A stretch of 39,491 bases of DNA, taken from the NCBI GenBank assembly GCA_016932715.1, contig JAFGCG010000113.1, positions 1 through 39,491 of the forward strand. The letters run 5' to 3'. Position numbers and translations under genes: made by a program. The notes below the pieces were generated by a model. The model saw only the letters and a list, made by a program, of their open reading frames with translations. It did no database searches and had not been told where the DNA came from. Origin of the DNA: Anaerolineales bacterium. Its GTDB lineage: Bacteria; Chloroflexota; Anaerolineae; Anaerolineales; Villigracilaceae. This document shows positions 6,882 through 14,710 of the stretch, in pieces. Each line of letters starts with the position of its first letter. Positions within the stretch are counted from its first letter, which is position 1.

Positions 6882-8263
6882 CCGACGCTTTCAGCAGTCT
6901 GCCACCTGAAGATACCACCGCCCCCACCACGCCCACGGCCGTCCCCCACAGTCGAGAAGCCGAAGAAGCCGTCGTTGGGGCGGTATTTATTAATCCCGAA
7001 GTCTATTATGACGTCGCGCAGTTTTTGACTGCGGATGATTTTTACATTCACCGGCACAAATGGATCTGGGAGGCCTTCACCAGCCTGCACGAGCAGCGCA
7101 TCCCCATCGACCTGCTGACGGTTTCCGATGAACTGGATCGCCGCGACCAGTTGGGCGAAATCGGCGGACCCGCCTATTTGACCTCGCTGGTCAACCAGGT
7201 GCCGTCGTCGTTGAACGCCGAGTCGTACGGGCGCATCGTGGAGGGCTATTCCATCCGCCGCAAGATGATCAACGCCGCCAACCAGATCGCTTCGGTGGCG
7301 TACAACGAGCAAACCCATGTGGACGACGTGATGGATGAGGCTGAAAAAGCCGTGTTCAACGTCAGCGAACGGCGTCTCAAACACGACCTCGAGCCGATCT
7401 CGTCCGTCCTGAGCGAGTACTACGACCGGATCGATGACCTCGCCAAACGCCCCGAGGAGTTTTACGGCGTGCCGACGGGCTTCATCGACCTCGACAAAAT
7501 GCTGACCGGCTTGCAGCCCTCCGACCTGCTGATCATCGCCGGTCGCCCGGGACAGGGCAAGACGGGTTTCCTGCTTTCGATCGCCAAGAACGCCGGTCTC
7601 ACCCACAAAAAGCACGTGGCGATCTTCTCGCTGGAAATGTCGAATGAGCAGGTGGTGCAGCGCCTGATCGCCCAGGAAACGGGCATCGACTCGCAGCGTC
7701 TGCGCACTGGCAAACTCCAGGAAGCAGAGTGGCCCCTGTTCACGCATGCCATCGAAGTATTTGGAGATACGCACATCTACCTCGATGACACACCTGCGAT
7801 CACGCCATTGCAGCTGCGGACGAAGTGCCGCCGCCTGCACATGGAGTTTGGTCTCGACCTGGTGATCGTAGATTACCTGCAATTGATGGGCGGGGACACG
7901 CGCAATGACAACCGCGTCCAGGAAGTCTCCTACATCTCGCGCAATCTGAAGATCCTGGCGCGTGAGCTGAATGTGCCTGTCCTGGCGGCAGCGCAGCTCT
8001 CGCGCGCCGTAGAGCAGCGCTCGGACAAACGCCCCGTGCTTTCGGATCTGCGCGAGAGTGGAAGTCTCGAGCAGGACGCGGACATCGTCATGTTCATCTA
8101 CCGTCCTGACCAGTATGAGAAGGATACGGTCAAACAAAATGTCGCGGAGATCATCATCGCCAAGCACCGCAACGGGCCCGTCGGAAGCGTGGAACTGGTC
8201 TTCCGCAATGAACTGGCAAAATTCGAGAATGCCGCCACGCGGGTGTTCCGACCAAATGAGTAA
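6878..8263 (+). CDS. dnaB: Replicative DNA helicase DnaB
   Basis: A 461-residue RecA-fold hexameric helicase that unwinds DNA ahead of the replication fork. The N-terminal primase-interacting domain (about residues 22-125) begins with the typical SREAEEAVVGAVFINPE phrase. The C-terminal ATPase domain carries Walker A in GRPGQGKTG (about residue 222), Walker B in LVIVDYLQLM, and the conserved LAAAQLSRAVEQR and RESGSLEQDADIVMFIYR motifs. Length fits the family, with no intein. It starts inside the stop of the BFN gene (ATGA). A DnaD-like and a double DnaC-like gene follow, so this is a primosome cluster. A MITE-like element sits between dnaB and the next gene. Confidence 0.97.
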   Translation: MTDAFSSLPPEDTTAPTTPTAVPHSREAEEAVVGAVFINPEVYYDVAQFLTADDFYIHRHKWIWEAFTSLHEQRIPIDLLTVSDELDRRDQLGEIGGPAYLTSLVNQVPSSLNAESYGRIVEGYSIRRKMINAANQIASVAYNEQTHVDDVMDEAEKAVFNVSERRLKHDLEPISSVLSEYYDRIDDLAKRPEEFYGVPTGFIDLDKMLTGLQPSDLLIIAGRPGQGKTGFLLSIAKNAGLTHKKHVAIFSLEMSNEQVVQRLIAQETGIDSQRLRTGKLQEAEWPLFTHAIEVFGDTHIYLDDTPAITPLQLRTKCRRLHMEFGLDLVIVDYLQLMGGDTRNDNRVQEVSYISRNLKILARELNVPVLAAAQLSRAVEQRSDKRPVLSDLRESGSLEQDADIVMFIYRPDQYEKDTVKQNVAEIIIAKHRNGPVGSVELVFRNELAKFENAATRVFRPNE

Positions 8264-8268
8264 CCGTC

Positions 8269-8379
8269 ATGTCGTTGCGAGGAGTGGCGCCGTTGGCGCC
8301 ACGACGACTGCGAAGCGTGCCTGTGGCAAGCAATCTCATGTTGAACAAGGGGGTTGCTTCGCTATGCTCGCAACGACAT
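8269..8379. mobile_element. MITE-like element, copy 1 (13-bp terminal inverted repeats)
   Basis: A 111-bp stretch is bounded by perfect 13-bp inverted repeats ATGTCGTTGCGAG (8269-8281) and CTCGCAACGACAT (8367-8379). Internal sequence includes a GTGGCGCC/GGCGCCAC palindrome, GCAATCTCA and GTTGCTTCG. The same ends occur at 24108-24239. No transposase is encoded and no clear target duplication is seen. It sits just after dnaB and just before the dnaD start, inside the operon. Confidence 0.75.
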
Positions 8380-8392
8380 AACTGATAAACAT

Positions 8393-9049
8393 ATGAAACC
8401 CTTCAAAGGCTTTACCGCTTCCGAATCATTTACCCAACTGCCTGATACATTCTTTCATCAGCTGCTGAATCAGATCGATGAGGCGGCGGAGTTGAAAGTT
8501 ACCTTATATTTTCTGTGGCGCGTGGAGCACATGGGCAGCTCGTCTCACGCCTTGCGCGCCTCAGATTTCAAGGCAAAGGACCTGGGGCTGGCGGCGGACG
8601 AGATCCGCGCGGGGGTGGAGAAAGCCGTGAAGCGCGGGAGCATCCTGAAGGTCGAAAAAGCGGCGAAGGTTTATTTCCTGCTGAATTCTCCCCGGGGCAG
8701 AGCCGTCGCGCAAGCCATCGAGAATGGGACCTGGAACCCGGAACGCGCAGGCGCAGACGTACCGTTCGAACGTCCGAATATTTTCCGGCTGTATGAGGAA
8801 AACATTGGTCCGCTGACGCCCCTGATCGCAGATGCCTTGAAAGATGCGGAAGAGACCTATCCAGCCGAATGGGTCGCGGATACGATCGACCTGGCAGTCA
8901 GAAACAACAAGCGCAGCTGGAAATATTGTGAAGCCATTCTGAAACGCTGGAAGGAAGAAGGCCGTGCCAAAAAGCAAGATAGACGAGACAATAAAGAAGA
9001 TCGCGACAAATACATCAAAGGCGAATACGCCGACTACGTCGAGCACTAG
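8393..9049 (+). CDS. DnaD-like primosome protein
   Basis: A 218-residue protein. The C-terminal half (about residues 130-195: YEENIGPLTPLIADALKD..., ending WKYCEAILKRWKEEGR) fits the DnaD/DnaB2 C-terminal domain, including the W-Y-x-x-I-L-x-x-W signature. In Firmicutes such proteins help load the replicative helicase during initiation and restart. The N-terminal half is compatible with a winged-helix domain. I set the start at 8393 (MKPFKGF). The frame stays open to 8354 only by reading through the MITE-like repeat. Placement between dnaB and a DnaC-type ATPase gene supports a helicase-loading role. It overlaps the next gene by 86 nt. Confidence 0.85.
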   Translation: MKPFKGFTASESFTQLPDTFFHQLLNQIDEAAELKVTLYFLWRVEHMGSSSHALRASDFKAKDLGLAADEIRAGVEKAVKRGSILKVEKAAKVYFLLNSPRGRAVAQAIENGTWNPERAGADVPFERPNIFRLYEENIGPLTPLIADALKDAEETYPAEWVADTIDLAVRNNKRSWKYCEAILKRWKEEGRAKKQDRRDNKEDRDKYIKGEYADYVEH

Positions 9050-10346
9050 CCTGGGTGACCCGAACTGTCCGCATTGCGGCGGCGCCGGTTATTTGCGCAC
9101 AGACGTCCCCGTGGGACATCCAAATTTCGGGCGGCTCGAGATTTGTGTGTGCCGTCAACGCGACGTCAGCCAGCAGGTGCGTGAGCGCCTGTATTCGCTC
9201 AGCCACCTCGACGAATTAAAGGAACTGACCTTTGAAACATTTCAGCCGCGCGGTCGCAAGGGTCTGGGCGAAATGCAAGCTCAATCCCTGGAAGATGCAT
9301 GTAATGTATCGAGAAAATTCTCGCAATCGCTCAACGGCTGGCTTTTGCTCCAGGGCGGCTATGGCTGCGGAAAAACCCATCTTGCCGCGGCGATCGCAAA
9401 TTACGCCGTTGGGATGGGAGTACCTACTTTATTTTTGACAGTGCCGGATCTGCTAGACATGCTGCGCTTCGCGTACGACAGCGAAGATACTACCTTTGAG
9501 GAACGTTTCAATGAAATCCGCAATGCCTCGCTGCTCGTCCTGGATGATTTTGGGACTCAGAACGCAACCGGATGGGCACAGGAAAAGTTATTCCAAATCA
9601 TCAATTACCGGTACATAAACAAATTGCCAACGGTTGTTACAACAAATCTATCCCTGGCAGAAATTGAACCTCGTATTCGTTCTCGCTTAACGGACAAAGA
9701 AATTGTGATCAGATTTCAAATCATAGCACCTGATTATCGCGATCCAGTCGCTGACACATTACATCCTGAGCTTTCATCGCTGAATTTGATAGCAAACAAA
9801 ACCTTCGGTTCGTTTGAAGATCGTACAAACCAGGGACTGTCCCCGGATGAATTGAAGTCTTTGCAAAAAGCATTGAGAGCCGCGCATAGTTATGCAGAAA
9901 AACCGCGCGGCTGGCTTGTGTTCATGGGAGGCTACGGCTCGGGGAAGACACACCTTGCCGCGGCAATTGCCAATTATCGGGCAGGGCTGGGTGACCCGCC
10001 ATTGTTTGTTCAAATGTCCGATTTGCTCGATCACTTGCGAGCAACCTTCGGAGAAAACAGTAAGGTCAGTTTTGATCGAAGATTTCATGAAATTCGTACG
10101 GCTCCCCTGCTTGTGCTTGATGATCTCGGCACACAGTCCATGACACCGTGGGTACGAGAGAAACTGTATCAACTCTTCAATTATCGCTACAACACAGCAC
10201 TACCTACTGTAATTACAACGTCCGATTCAATGGATGAAATGGATGCTCGCATTCGTTCGCGATTATTGGACAGCAAATTGTGTACGACCTATGCCTTGGA
10301 TGTCCCCAGTTATCACAGCAGCCGTGGAAAGAGACTGAAAAAGTAA
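8964..10346 (+). CDS. Tandem double-domain DnaC/DnaI-type helicase-loader ATPase
   Basis: A 460-residue protein holding two successive DnaC/IstB-like AAA+ modules. An N-terminal Cys4 zinc ribbon is visible (C35, C38, C61, C63). Module 1 has Walker A GGYGCGKT (131-138), Walker B LLVLDDFGTQ (190-199) and the arginine motif RIRSRL (237-242). Module 2 has Walker A GGYGSGKT (322-329), Walker B LLVLDDLGTQ (382-391) and RIRSRL (429-434). Normal DnaC/DnaI loaders have one module and about 250-310 residues. The modules are clearly paralogous, sharing THLAAAIANY, FEERFNEIR/FDRRFHEIR and INYRY/FNYRY, so an internal duplication is likely. The GTG start follows AAGGAAGAAGG inside the dnaD-like gene, and the long overlap implies coupling. 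Both nucleotide sites look intact. Confidence 0.9.
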   Translation: MPKSKIDETIKKIATNTSKANTPTTSSTSLGDPNCPHCGGAGYLRTDVPVGHPNFGRLEICVCRQRDVSQQVRERLYSLSHLDELKELTFETFQPRGRKGLGEMQAQSLEDACNVSRKFSQSLNGWLLLQGGYGCGKTHLAAAIANYAVGMGVPTLFLTVPDLLDMLRFAYDSEDTTFEERFNEIRNASLLVLDDFGTQNATGWAQEKLFQIINYRYINKLPTVVTTNLSLAEIEPRIRSRLTDKEIVIRFQIIAPDYRDPVADTLHPELSSLNLIANKTFGSFEDRTNQGLSPDELKSLQKALRAAHSYAEKPRGWLVFMGGYGSGKTHLAAAIANYRAGLGDPPLFVQMSDLLDHLRATFGENSKVSFDRRFHEIRTAPLLVLDDLGTQSMTPWVREKLYQLFNYRYNTALPTVITTSDSMDEMDARIRSRLLDSKLCTTYALDVPSYHSSRGKRLKK

Positions 10347-10353
10347 ACGCACA

Positions 10354-10388
10354 AAAATCCCTTTGACAGCCCTCGCCAAAGGGATTTT
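10354..10388 (+). terminator. Terminator of the replication cluster
   Basis: AAAATCCCTTTG (10354-10365) pairs perfectly with CAAAGGGATTTT (10377-10388) around an 11-nt loop, 7 nt past the stop of the double loader gene. The 3' arm ends in a run of four T. Confidence 0.75.
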
Positions 10389-10414
10389 GCTTTGAAAACC
10401 GGGGAATTAATATA

Positions 10415-10465
10415 TATCAATTTTTTGATAAATATCTTGTCAAATACGGGGTTCGGGAGTAGAAT
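10415..10465 (+). promoter_or_regulatory. Promoter and possible operator of the iron permease
   Basis: TTGTCA (10437-10442) and TAGAAT (10460-10465) are separated by 17 bp, a good sigma70-type promoter. Just upstream is a perfect inverted repeat TATCAA-TTTT-TTGATA (10415-10430) in A/T-rich sequence. It could bind a regulator, but does not match a Fur or DtxR consensus I can name. Confidence 0.65.
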
Positions 10466-10522
10466 GCCGTCGTAAATTGGGCTAAAGTGGTCCGATTTAC
10501 CAAATCACACTCGAGGTATTTC

Positions 10523-11371
10523 ATGCTCCCAACTTATCTCCTGTCCCTGCGCGAGGGACTTGAAGCCGCTCTCATCATCGGCATCGTGCTCGGTGCGCTC
10601 GCCAAGATTCGCCGCGGCGACCTCTCCCCGGCCGTCTGGCTGGGCGCATTGAGCGCGGTCGGCGTCAGTATCGTGAGCGCCGTCCTGCTCACCAGTTTTG
10701 GCATGTCGCTCGCAGGGGAATCCGAGCAGATCTTCGAAGGCATCACCATGCTCATCGCCGCCGGCATCCTGACCTGGATGATCTTCTGGATGGGCAAACA
10801 AGCCCGTTTTCTCAAAGGCGAGCTCGAAGCAGGCGTGAACAAGGCTGCAGCGTCCACCGGCAAGCGTTCTATGTTCTGGCTGGCTTTCATCGCCGTGGTG
10901 CGGGAAGGCATCGAGCTGGCGCTCTTCGTCACGGCCGCCTTCTTTGTCGGTGATCAAAGCCAGGTGACCAGAAAGATCGTCGAAACACTGGCAGGCACGA
11001 TCCTGGGACTCGGTACCGCCGCCCTGCTTGGCTGGACACTCTTTGCCACGACCATCCGCCTGGACCTGCGCCGCTTCTTCCAGGTGACAGGTTTCCTGCT
11101 TATTTTATTCGCCGCCGGGCTCGTGGCGCATGGCGTGCATGAGTTCAATGAGGTGGGCTGGATCCCCGCGGTGGTCGAGCATGTCTGGGACGTGAACGCG
11201 ATCGTCGATGAGAATTCAGTGCCGGGCCAGTTGCTGAAGACCTTATTCGGCTACAACGGCAATCCATCCCTGACGGAAATGATCGCTTACTTTATTTATC
11301 TGGCGGTGGTGACAGTCCTGTGGAGACAGGATACCGCTCCCGCGAAAGCCCCCGCAACCTCTCAGGCATGA
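10523..11371 (+). CDS. FTR1-family high-affinity iron permease
   Basis: A 282-residue protein with about seven membrane segments. It has the two REGxE motifs typical of FTR1/EfeU: REGLEAAL near residue 10 and REGIELAL near residue 136. These glutamates are thought to handle ferric iron during transport. The ORF extends upstream to a GTG at 10487, but ATG 10523 places the first REGLE in the normal position and has GAGG nearby. No EfeO or EfeB partner follows, so it may work alone or with partners elsewhere. The gene is monocistronic, with its own promoter, and ends at a bidirectional terminator shared with lipB. Confidence 0.92.
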   Translation: MLPTYLLSLREGLEAALIIGIVLGALAKIRRGDLSPAVWLGALSAVGVSIVSAVLLTSFGMSLAGESEQIFEGITMLIAAGILTWMIFWMGKQARFLKGELEAGVNKAAASTGKRSMFWLAFIAVVREGIELALFVTAAFFVGDQSQVTRKIVETLAGTILGLGTAALLGWTLFATTIRLDLRRFFQVTGFLLILFAAGLVAHGVHEFNEVGWIPAVVEHVWDVNAIVDENSVPGQLLKTLFGYNGNPSLTEMIAYFIYLAVVTVLWRQDTAPAKAPATSQA

Positions 11372-11374
11372 CAC

Positions 11375-11448
11375 AGGTGACAGTCACTTTCTCCCGCTCA
11401 GCTTCGCTTCGGGGATGCTTCGCAAAAGTGACTGTCACCTTTTTATTT
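11375..11448. terminator. Bidirectional terminator between FTR1 and lipB
   Basis: AGGTGACAGTCACTTT (11375-11390) pairs perfectly over 16 bp with AAAGTGACTGTCACCT (11425-11440). TTTTTATTT follows on the plus strand, and a 34-nt loop contains a smaller GCTTCG-rich hairpin. The 3' arm overlaps the stop codon of lipB, which lies on the opposite strand. Confidence 0.75.
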
Positions 11449-12190
11449 CATAACCAAACACTTCGCCAAATGCGGCAATCACTTCCTGTTTGACACGTTC
11501 CATCGAGGGCGGTTCCGGGAACAGGTCCGCCAGCGAGACGACCGGTTCATCCTGCAAGCCGCAGGCGATGATCCCCTCCCAGTAATCCATATCGGGATTC
11601 ACGTTCAGAGCGAAGCCATGCCGCGTGACGCCGCGCGCATCCACCTTGACGCCGATCGCCGCGATCTTCGCTGGTTTCCTGCGATCCTCCGGCTTGCAGC
11701 GCCGCGAAGCGCAGCGCGAATGGACGTCAGCCTGGATCCAGACACCGGTCAACCCGGACCTCTGGCCGGCCGCCAGCCCGAGGCGCGCCAGCGCAACGAT
11801 CAGCGTTTTCTCCAATTTGCGGATGTAGCCGACGTAATCTGCTCGAGGAATTCTCCCCTCTCCCTTATCCCCTATCCCTTCGACAAGGGACAAAGGAGCC
11901 AGAGGCATCAAGGGGTACCCAACCAGCTGACCGGGTCCGTGATAGGTGACATCTCCTCCCCGGTCCACCCAATGAATCGCAATGCCCTTTTCTTTGAGCT
12001 GTGACTCGCCCCACAGCAGATTCTCCTGCTTGCCGCGCCGCCCGAACGTGTACACATGCGGATGCTCCAGTAACAAGAGCGTCGGCAGGCGCTTGCCCTC
12101 GGCGATCTCACGCGCGTATTCGTCCTGTAATTTCCAGGCGCGTTCGTATTCCATCAAGCCAAGATCAAGGATTTCGTATTTTTCTCTCAA
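11435..12190 (-). CDS. lipB: Octanoyltransferase LipB with two inserted segments
   Basis: LipB moves the octanoyl group from acyl carrier protein to the lipoyl domains of 2-oxoacid dehydrogenases and GcvH. Family motifs are present: LLEHPHVYTFGRRG, the RGGDVTYHGPGQLVGYP core, KIAAIGV with the catalytic Lys, and IIACGL with the catalytic Cys. At 251 residues it is longer than the usual 210-230, because of two extra stretches. One (PLSLVEGIGDKGEGRIPRAD, about residues 97-118) follows GYPLMPLA. The other (DVHSRCASRRCKPEDRRKPA, about residues 153-174) lies between GVWIQ and KIAAIG. Both are encoded by palindromic DNA. It starts with TTG five bases after a GGATAGG site that includes the end of the DprE1-like gene. 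Confidence 0.92.
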   Translation of the reverse strand: MREKYEILDLGLMEYERAWKLQDEYAREIAEGKRLPTLLLLEHPHVYTFGRRGKQENLLWGESQLKEKGIAIHWVDRGGDVTYHGPGQLVGYPLMPLAPLSLVEGIGDKGEGRIPRADYVGYIRKLEKTLIVALARLGLAAGQRSGLTGVWIQADVHSRCASRRCKPEDRRKPAKIAAIGVKVDARGVTRHGFALNVNPDMDYWEGIIACGLQDEPVVSLADLFPEPPSMERVKQEVIAAFGEVFGYEIKR

Positions 12191-12195
12191 ATAAC

Positions 12196-13599
12196 CTATC
12201 CAAACACTCTTCTAAACAAATCGGATTCCAGTAAATGATCGGGATCGCAGCGTTTCTTGAGCTCTTTGAATTTTGAAATCGTTTCTTCTCCCAGGAAGGC
12301 GCGCGTCGTCTCCGCCGTGGTCTCGCTGTTTTTGGCGAAATAGAAGCGTCCGCCAGCCTGGAGGACCAGGCGATCGAACTCCTGCAGCATCTGGCTTAAT
12401 TTTGCGCGCCGGCCATCCGTCACTTTGAAATCCAGCGCCAGCGAGAACCCGTCCACCGCATGGCTGAGCAGGAACTTATCGGGGCGGTGGCGTTTCGTCA
12501 CGCCCAGGTAGGAAGGCAGGCCGCGTTTTATGGACATGGACAACATCGCGCGCCAGGTCTCCTGCGCGGTTTCCTTCGGCAGGAAGGATTGATACTGGAT
12601 CAAGCCGCTGCGCCCATACGACAATTCCCAGTTCGGGACGTAATCGAGCAGGAAATGAAACGCGGCATGAGACTGGCGGAAGGTATGCCGGCGCAGCGAG
12701 GCAACATACTTCGCCGTGTTGACTCCCCACGCGCCGAGATTGATCATGAACGGTCCCATGAAGTAGTGCAGAATGGATTTGGGGAAAACGCCAAAGATGC
12801 GCGGCGGCAGGACCTGGTTGTCCAGCCGCATGGTCTGTTGCGGGTTCGGGTCTTCCCCGCCATGCACATAATTCGCCGCATGGATCTGACCGCGCCCGAG
12901 GCTCCTGCCGCCATGCGTCGAATCCAGCCAGCCGACGATGTAATCGTAGCTGGGGGCATTCTCGAGCAGGAGGGAAAGATGTTCGTGCAGATCATGCGCC
13001 GGCCAGGCATGCACTTCCAAAAGCCCGGACTCGACGCGTTTCATCTGCATGGTGATGGACAGGAAGATGCCGAGCATCCCCAGTCCGCCGATCAGCGCGT
13101 AGAACAGGTCAGCGTTCTCTTCGGGTGAGCAGGTGACCGTCTTACCGGTTGGCAGCATCGCAGCGAACTCCAGCACATGTTCGCCAATGGTCCCTCTTTT
13201 AAAATTATTCTTGCCGTGGATATTTGCGCCGAGACAGCCTCCCAGGGTGGTCTTCATCGTGCCGGAGACGACCGGGGGCCACCAGCCGTCCGGCTCGACG
13301 CACTGCCACAGTTGCTCGAGGGTGACGCCCGGTTCGCAGCGCACCACGCCGGAAGCGGAATCCCATGCGAGGATCTGATTCATGGCTGACAGGTCCAGCA
13401 CAATGCCGCCGCCATTCAGCGCCGCGTCGTTATAGCTTTTGCCCGCCCCGCGCGCAGTGACCGTGAGCCCCATTTTCTCAGCAAGGCAAAAGGTATCGAA
13501 AATCTCTTCTGCACGAGTAGGTCGGAAACAATAGGAGGGGGCACGCAGGGAGTGGCCGAAGTTTTCAAGCTGTACAAAATTTTTGAGTGAAAGAGACAT
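12196..13599 (-). CDS. DprE1-like FAD-dependent oxidase (decaprenylphosphoryl-ribose oxidase family)
   Basis: A 467-residue flavoprotein of the vanillyl-alcohol oxidase superfamily. From memory it aligns along its whole length with mycobacterial DprE1: the ARGAGKSYNDAALNGGG flavin-binding loop, NIHGKNNFKRGTIGEHV (DprE1 has DIHGKNHHSAGSFGNHV), GGLGMLGIFLSITMQMK, GRSGLIQYQSFLP and AGGRFYFAKNSETTAET. DprE1 oxidises the 2'-OH of polyprenyl-phosphoryl-ribose. The position of the mycobacterial Cys387 (GWNICVDF) reads GFSLALDF, so Cys is replaced by Ala. The start is set at ATG 13599, preceded by GGAAG; an in-frame ATG four codons earlier is less well placed. A DprE2-like reductase is encoded directly upstream, which strengthens the call. 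Substrate lipid and end product are unknown here. Confidence 0.82.
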   Translation of the reverse strand: MSLSLKNFVQLENFGHSLRAPSYCFRPTRAEEIFDTFCLAEKMGLTVTARGAGKSYNDAALNGGGIVLDLSAMNQILAWDSASGVVRCEPGVTLEQLWQCVEPDGWWPPVVSGTMKTTLGGCLGANIHGKNNFKRGTIGEHVLEFAAMLPTGKTVTCSPEENADLFYALIGGLGMLGIFLSITMQMKRVESGLLEVHAWPAHDLHEHLSLLLENAPSYDYIVGWLDSTHGGRSLGRGQIHAANYVHGGEDPNPQQTMRLDNQVLPPRIFGVFPKSILHYFMGPFMINLGAWGVNTAKYVASLRRHTFRQSHAAFHFLLDYVPNWELSYGRSGLIQYQSFLPKETAQETWRAMLSMSIKRGLPSYLGVTKRHRPDKFLLSHAVDGFSLALDFKVTDGRRAKLSQMLQEFDRLVLQAGGRFYFAKNSETTAETTRAFLGEETISKFKELKKRCDPDHLLESDLFRRVFG

Positions 13600-13689
13600 G
13601 TTTACTTCCATGGGAATGAAATTTTGGAGTCCAGGACTACCCGAAGAGCGCGCTCCGGCGATACATCAGCAGACCGGCTGGCTCCAAAA

Positions 13690-14481
13690 CTAGAATGACA
13701 ACTTTCGAAAAATGAAGGACGGTGTATGCTGAATAGCCAGCATGATCCAGCGCCAGATCGAAGGCGTGTAAATCGTTTGTTTGCGCTTCTGTATGGCTTT
13801 CCAGATATCGTCGGCAGCCTTTTCCGGGGTGATCAGGAACGGCGTCGGTCCCTGCGCGGCTTTGACCATCTCGGTTTGCACAAAGCCCGGTTTGACGGTC
13901 AGCACGTGGACGCCGCGCCGCGTCAGGCGATTGCGCAGCGCCTCGAGATACGTAGCCAGCCCAGCCTTCGAGGTGTTATAGCCGGGGTTGCCTACACGAC
14001 CGCGATCCCCCGCAACAGAACCGATGCCGACAATTTGTCCCGCTTGCGCCGACTGGAACATTTCTGCCACAGGGTTGAGCCAGGCCAGCGCGCCGATCAG
14101 ATTGACCTCGATCATCGCGCGATCGTTCCCGAAGTTGTATTTCTCCAGCCCGCCGGGTGGGTAGTTCACACCGGCCACAAATACAACCAGATCCAGCCCG
14201 CCGAGATCCGCAACGATCCGGCGCAGAAGTTCTGGAACTTTTTCAACCTCAATCACATCATGAACATAGGCAGATGCACGCTGCTCAGCGGTTGTGCGGT
14301 TGATCTCGTCACAGACCAGATCGAGTTTGTCCGGGCGGCGTGCCAGCAATGCCAGTATATATCCTTCACGAGCAAGGCGCCGCGCCAGCGCCGCGCCAAT
14401 GCCGTCGGACGCGCCAATGATGATCCCGCGTCGGCGGGGATTCAGCGGTGTAGCGGTGACAGGTTTAGGGTAGTTTGACAC
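13690..14481 (-). CDS. DprE2-like short-chain dehydrogenase
   Basis: A 263-residue NAD(P)-dependent short-chain dehydrogenase. The cofactor motif is GASDGIGAALARRLA (about residues 23-37), the catalytic Ser is in GIGSVAGDRG, and the YxxxK pair is in YNTSKAG. The C-terminus (IYTPSIWRWIM...HTPSFIFRKLSF) closely resembles the end of mycobacterial DprE2 (HIPRSIFRKLPI), which ordinary SDRs lack. DprE2 reduces the 2'-keto intermediate made by DprE1, completing ribose-to-arabinose epimerisation on the lipid carrier. The start is GTG with GGAGG five bases before it. It is the first gene of the unit DprE2-like, DprE1-like, lipB, with a 90-nt gap to the oxidase gene. Confidence 0.85.
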   Translation of the reverse strand: MSNYPKPVTATPLNPRRRGIIIGASDGIGAALARRLAREGYILALLARRPDKLDLVCDEINRTTAEQRASAYVHDVIEVEKVPELLRRIVADLGGLDLVVFVAGVNYPPGGLEKYNFGNDRAMIEVNLIGALAWLNPVAEMFQSAQAGQIVGIGSVAGDRGRVGNPGYNTSKAGLATYLEALRNRLTRRGVHVLTVKPGFVQTEMVKAAQGPTPFLITPEKAADDIWKAIQKRKQTIYTPSIWRWIMLAIQHTPSFIFRKLSF

Positions 14482-14621
14482 GATGTCCTCCGATTATGGG
14501 CTGGTAGATTCTAACATATCCGCCCGGCTCTCTCGCTGCGGGCGCTGGAACCGTTTGCATTGTTGTATAGTCCTGAAGAAAACAGCTGCAACGCGCGTGC
14601 AATAATCCAGCGGAAGGGACT

Positions 14622-14630
14622 TGTTATAAT
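14622..14630 (+). promoter_or_regulatory. Extended -10 promoter of the diguanylate cyclase gene
   Basis: TGTTATAAT at 14622-14630 is a perfect TATAAT with the upstream TG of extended -10 promoters. No good -35 box is seen. The next gene starts 80 nt downstream. Confidence 0.55.
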
Positions 14631-14710
14631 CACAGGTTAACTACCCGGATAGGACAAAAGAGCCAATTAAAGTTCCAGCGAGTCGTGATTAAATCCGCGA
14701 CTAAATAAGC

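Noticed and set aside
6536..8167. 543-aa minus-strand frame
   Set aside because: It is antisense to dnaB and the BFN gene, whose protein motifs are unmistakable. The product shows no recognisable domain and a shadow-like composition.
10390..10522. Riboswitch upstream of the iron permease
   Set aside because: I see a promoter and a short A/T-rich inverted repeat, but no conserved riboswitch core.
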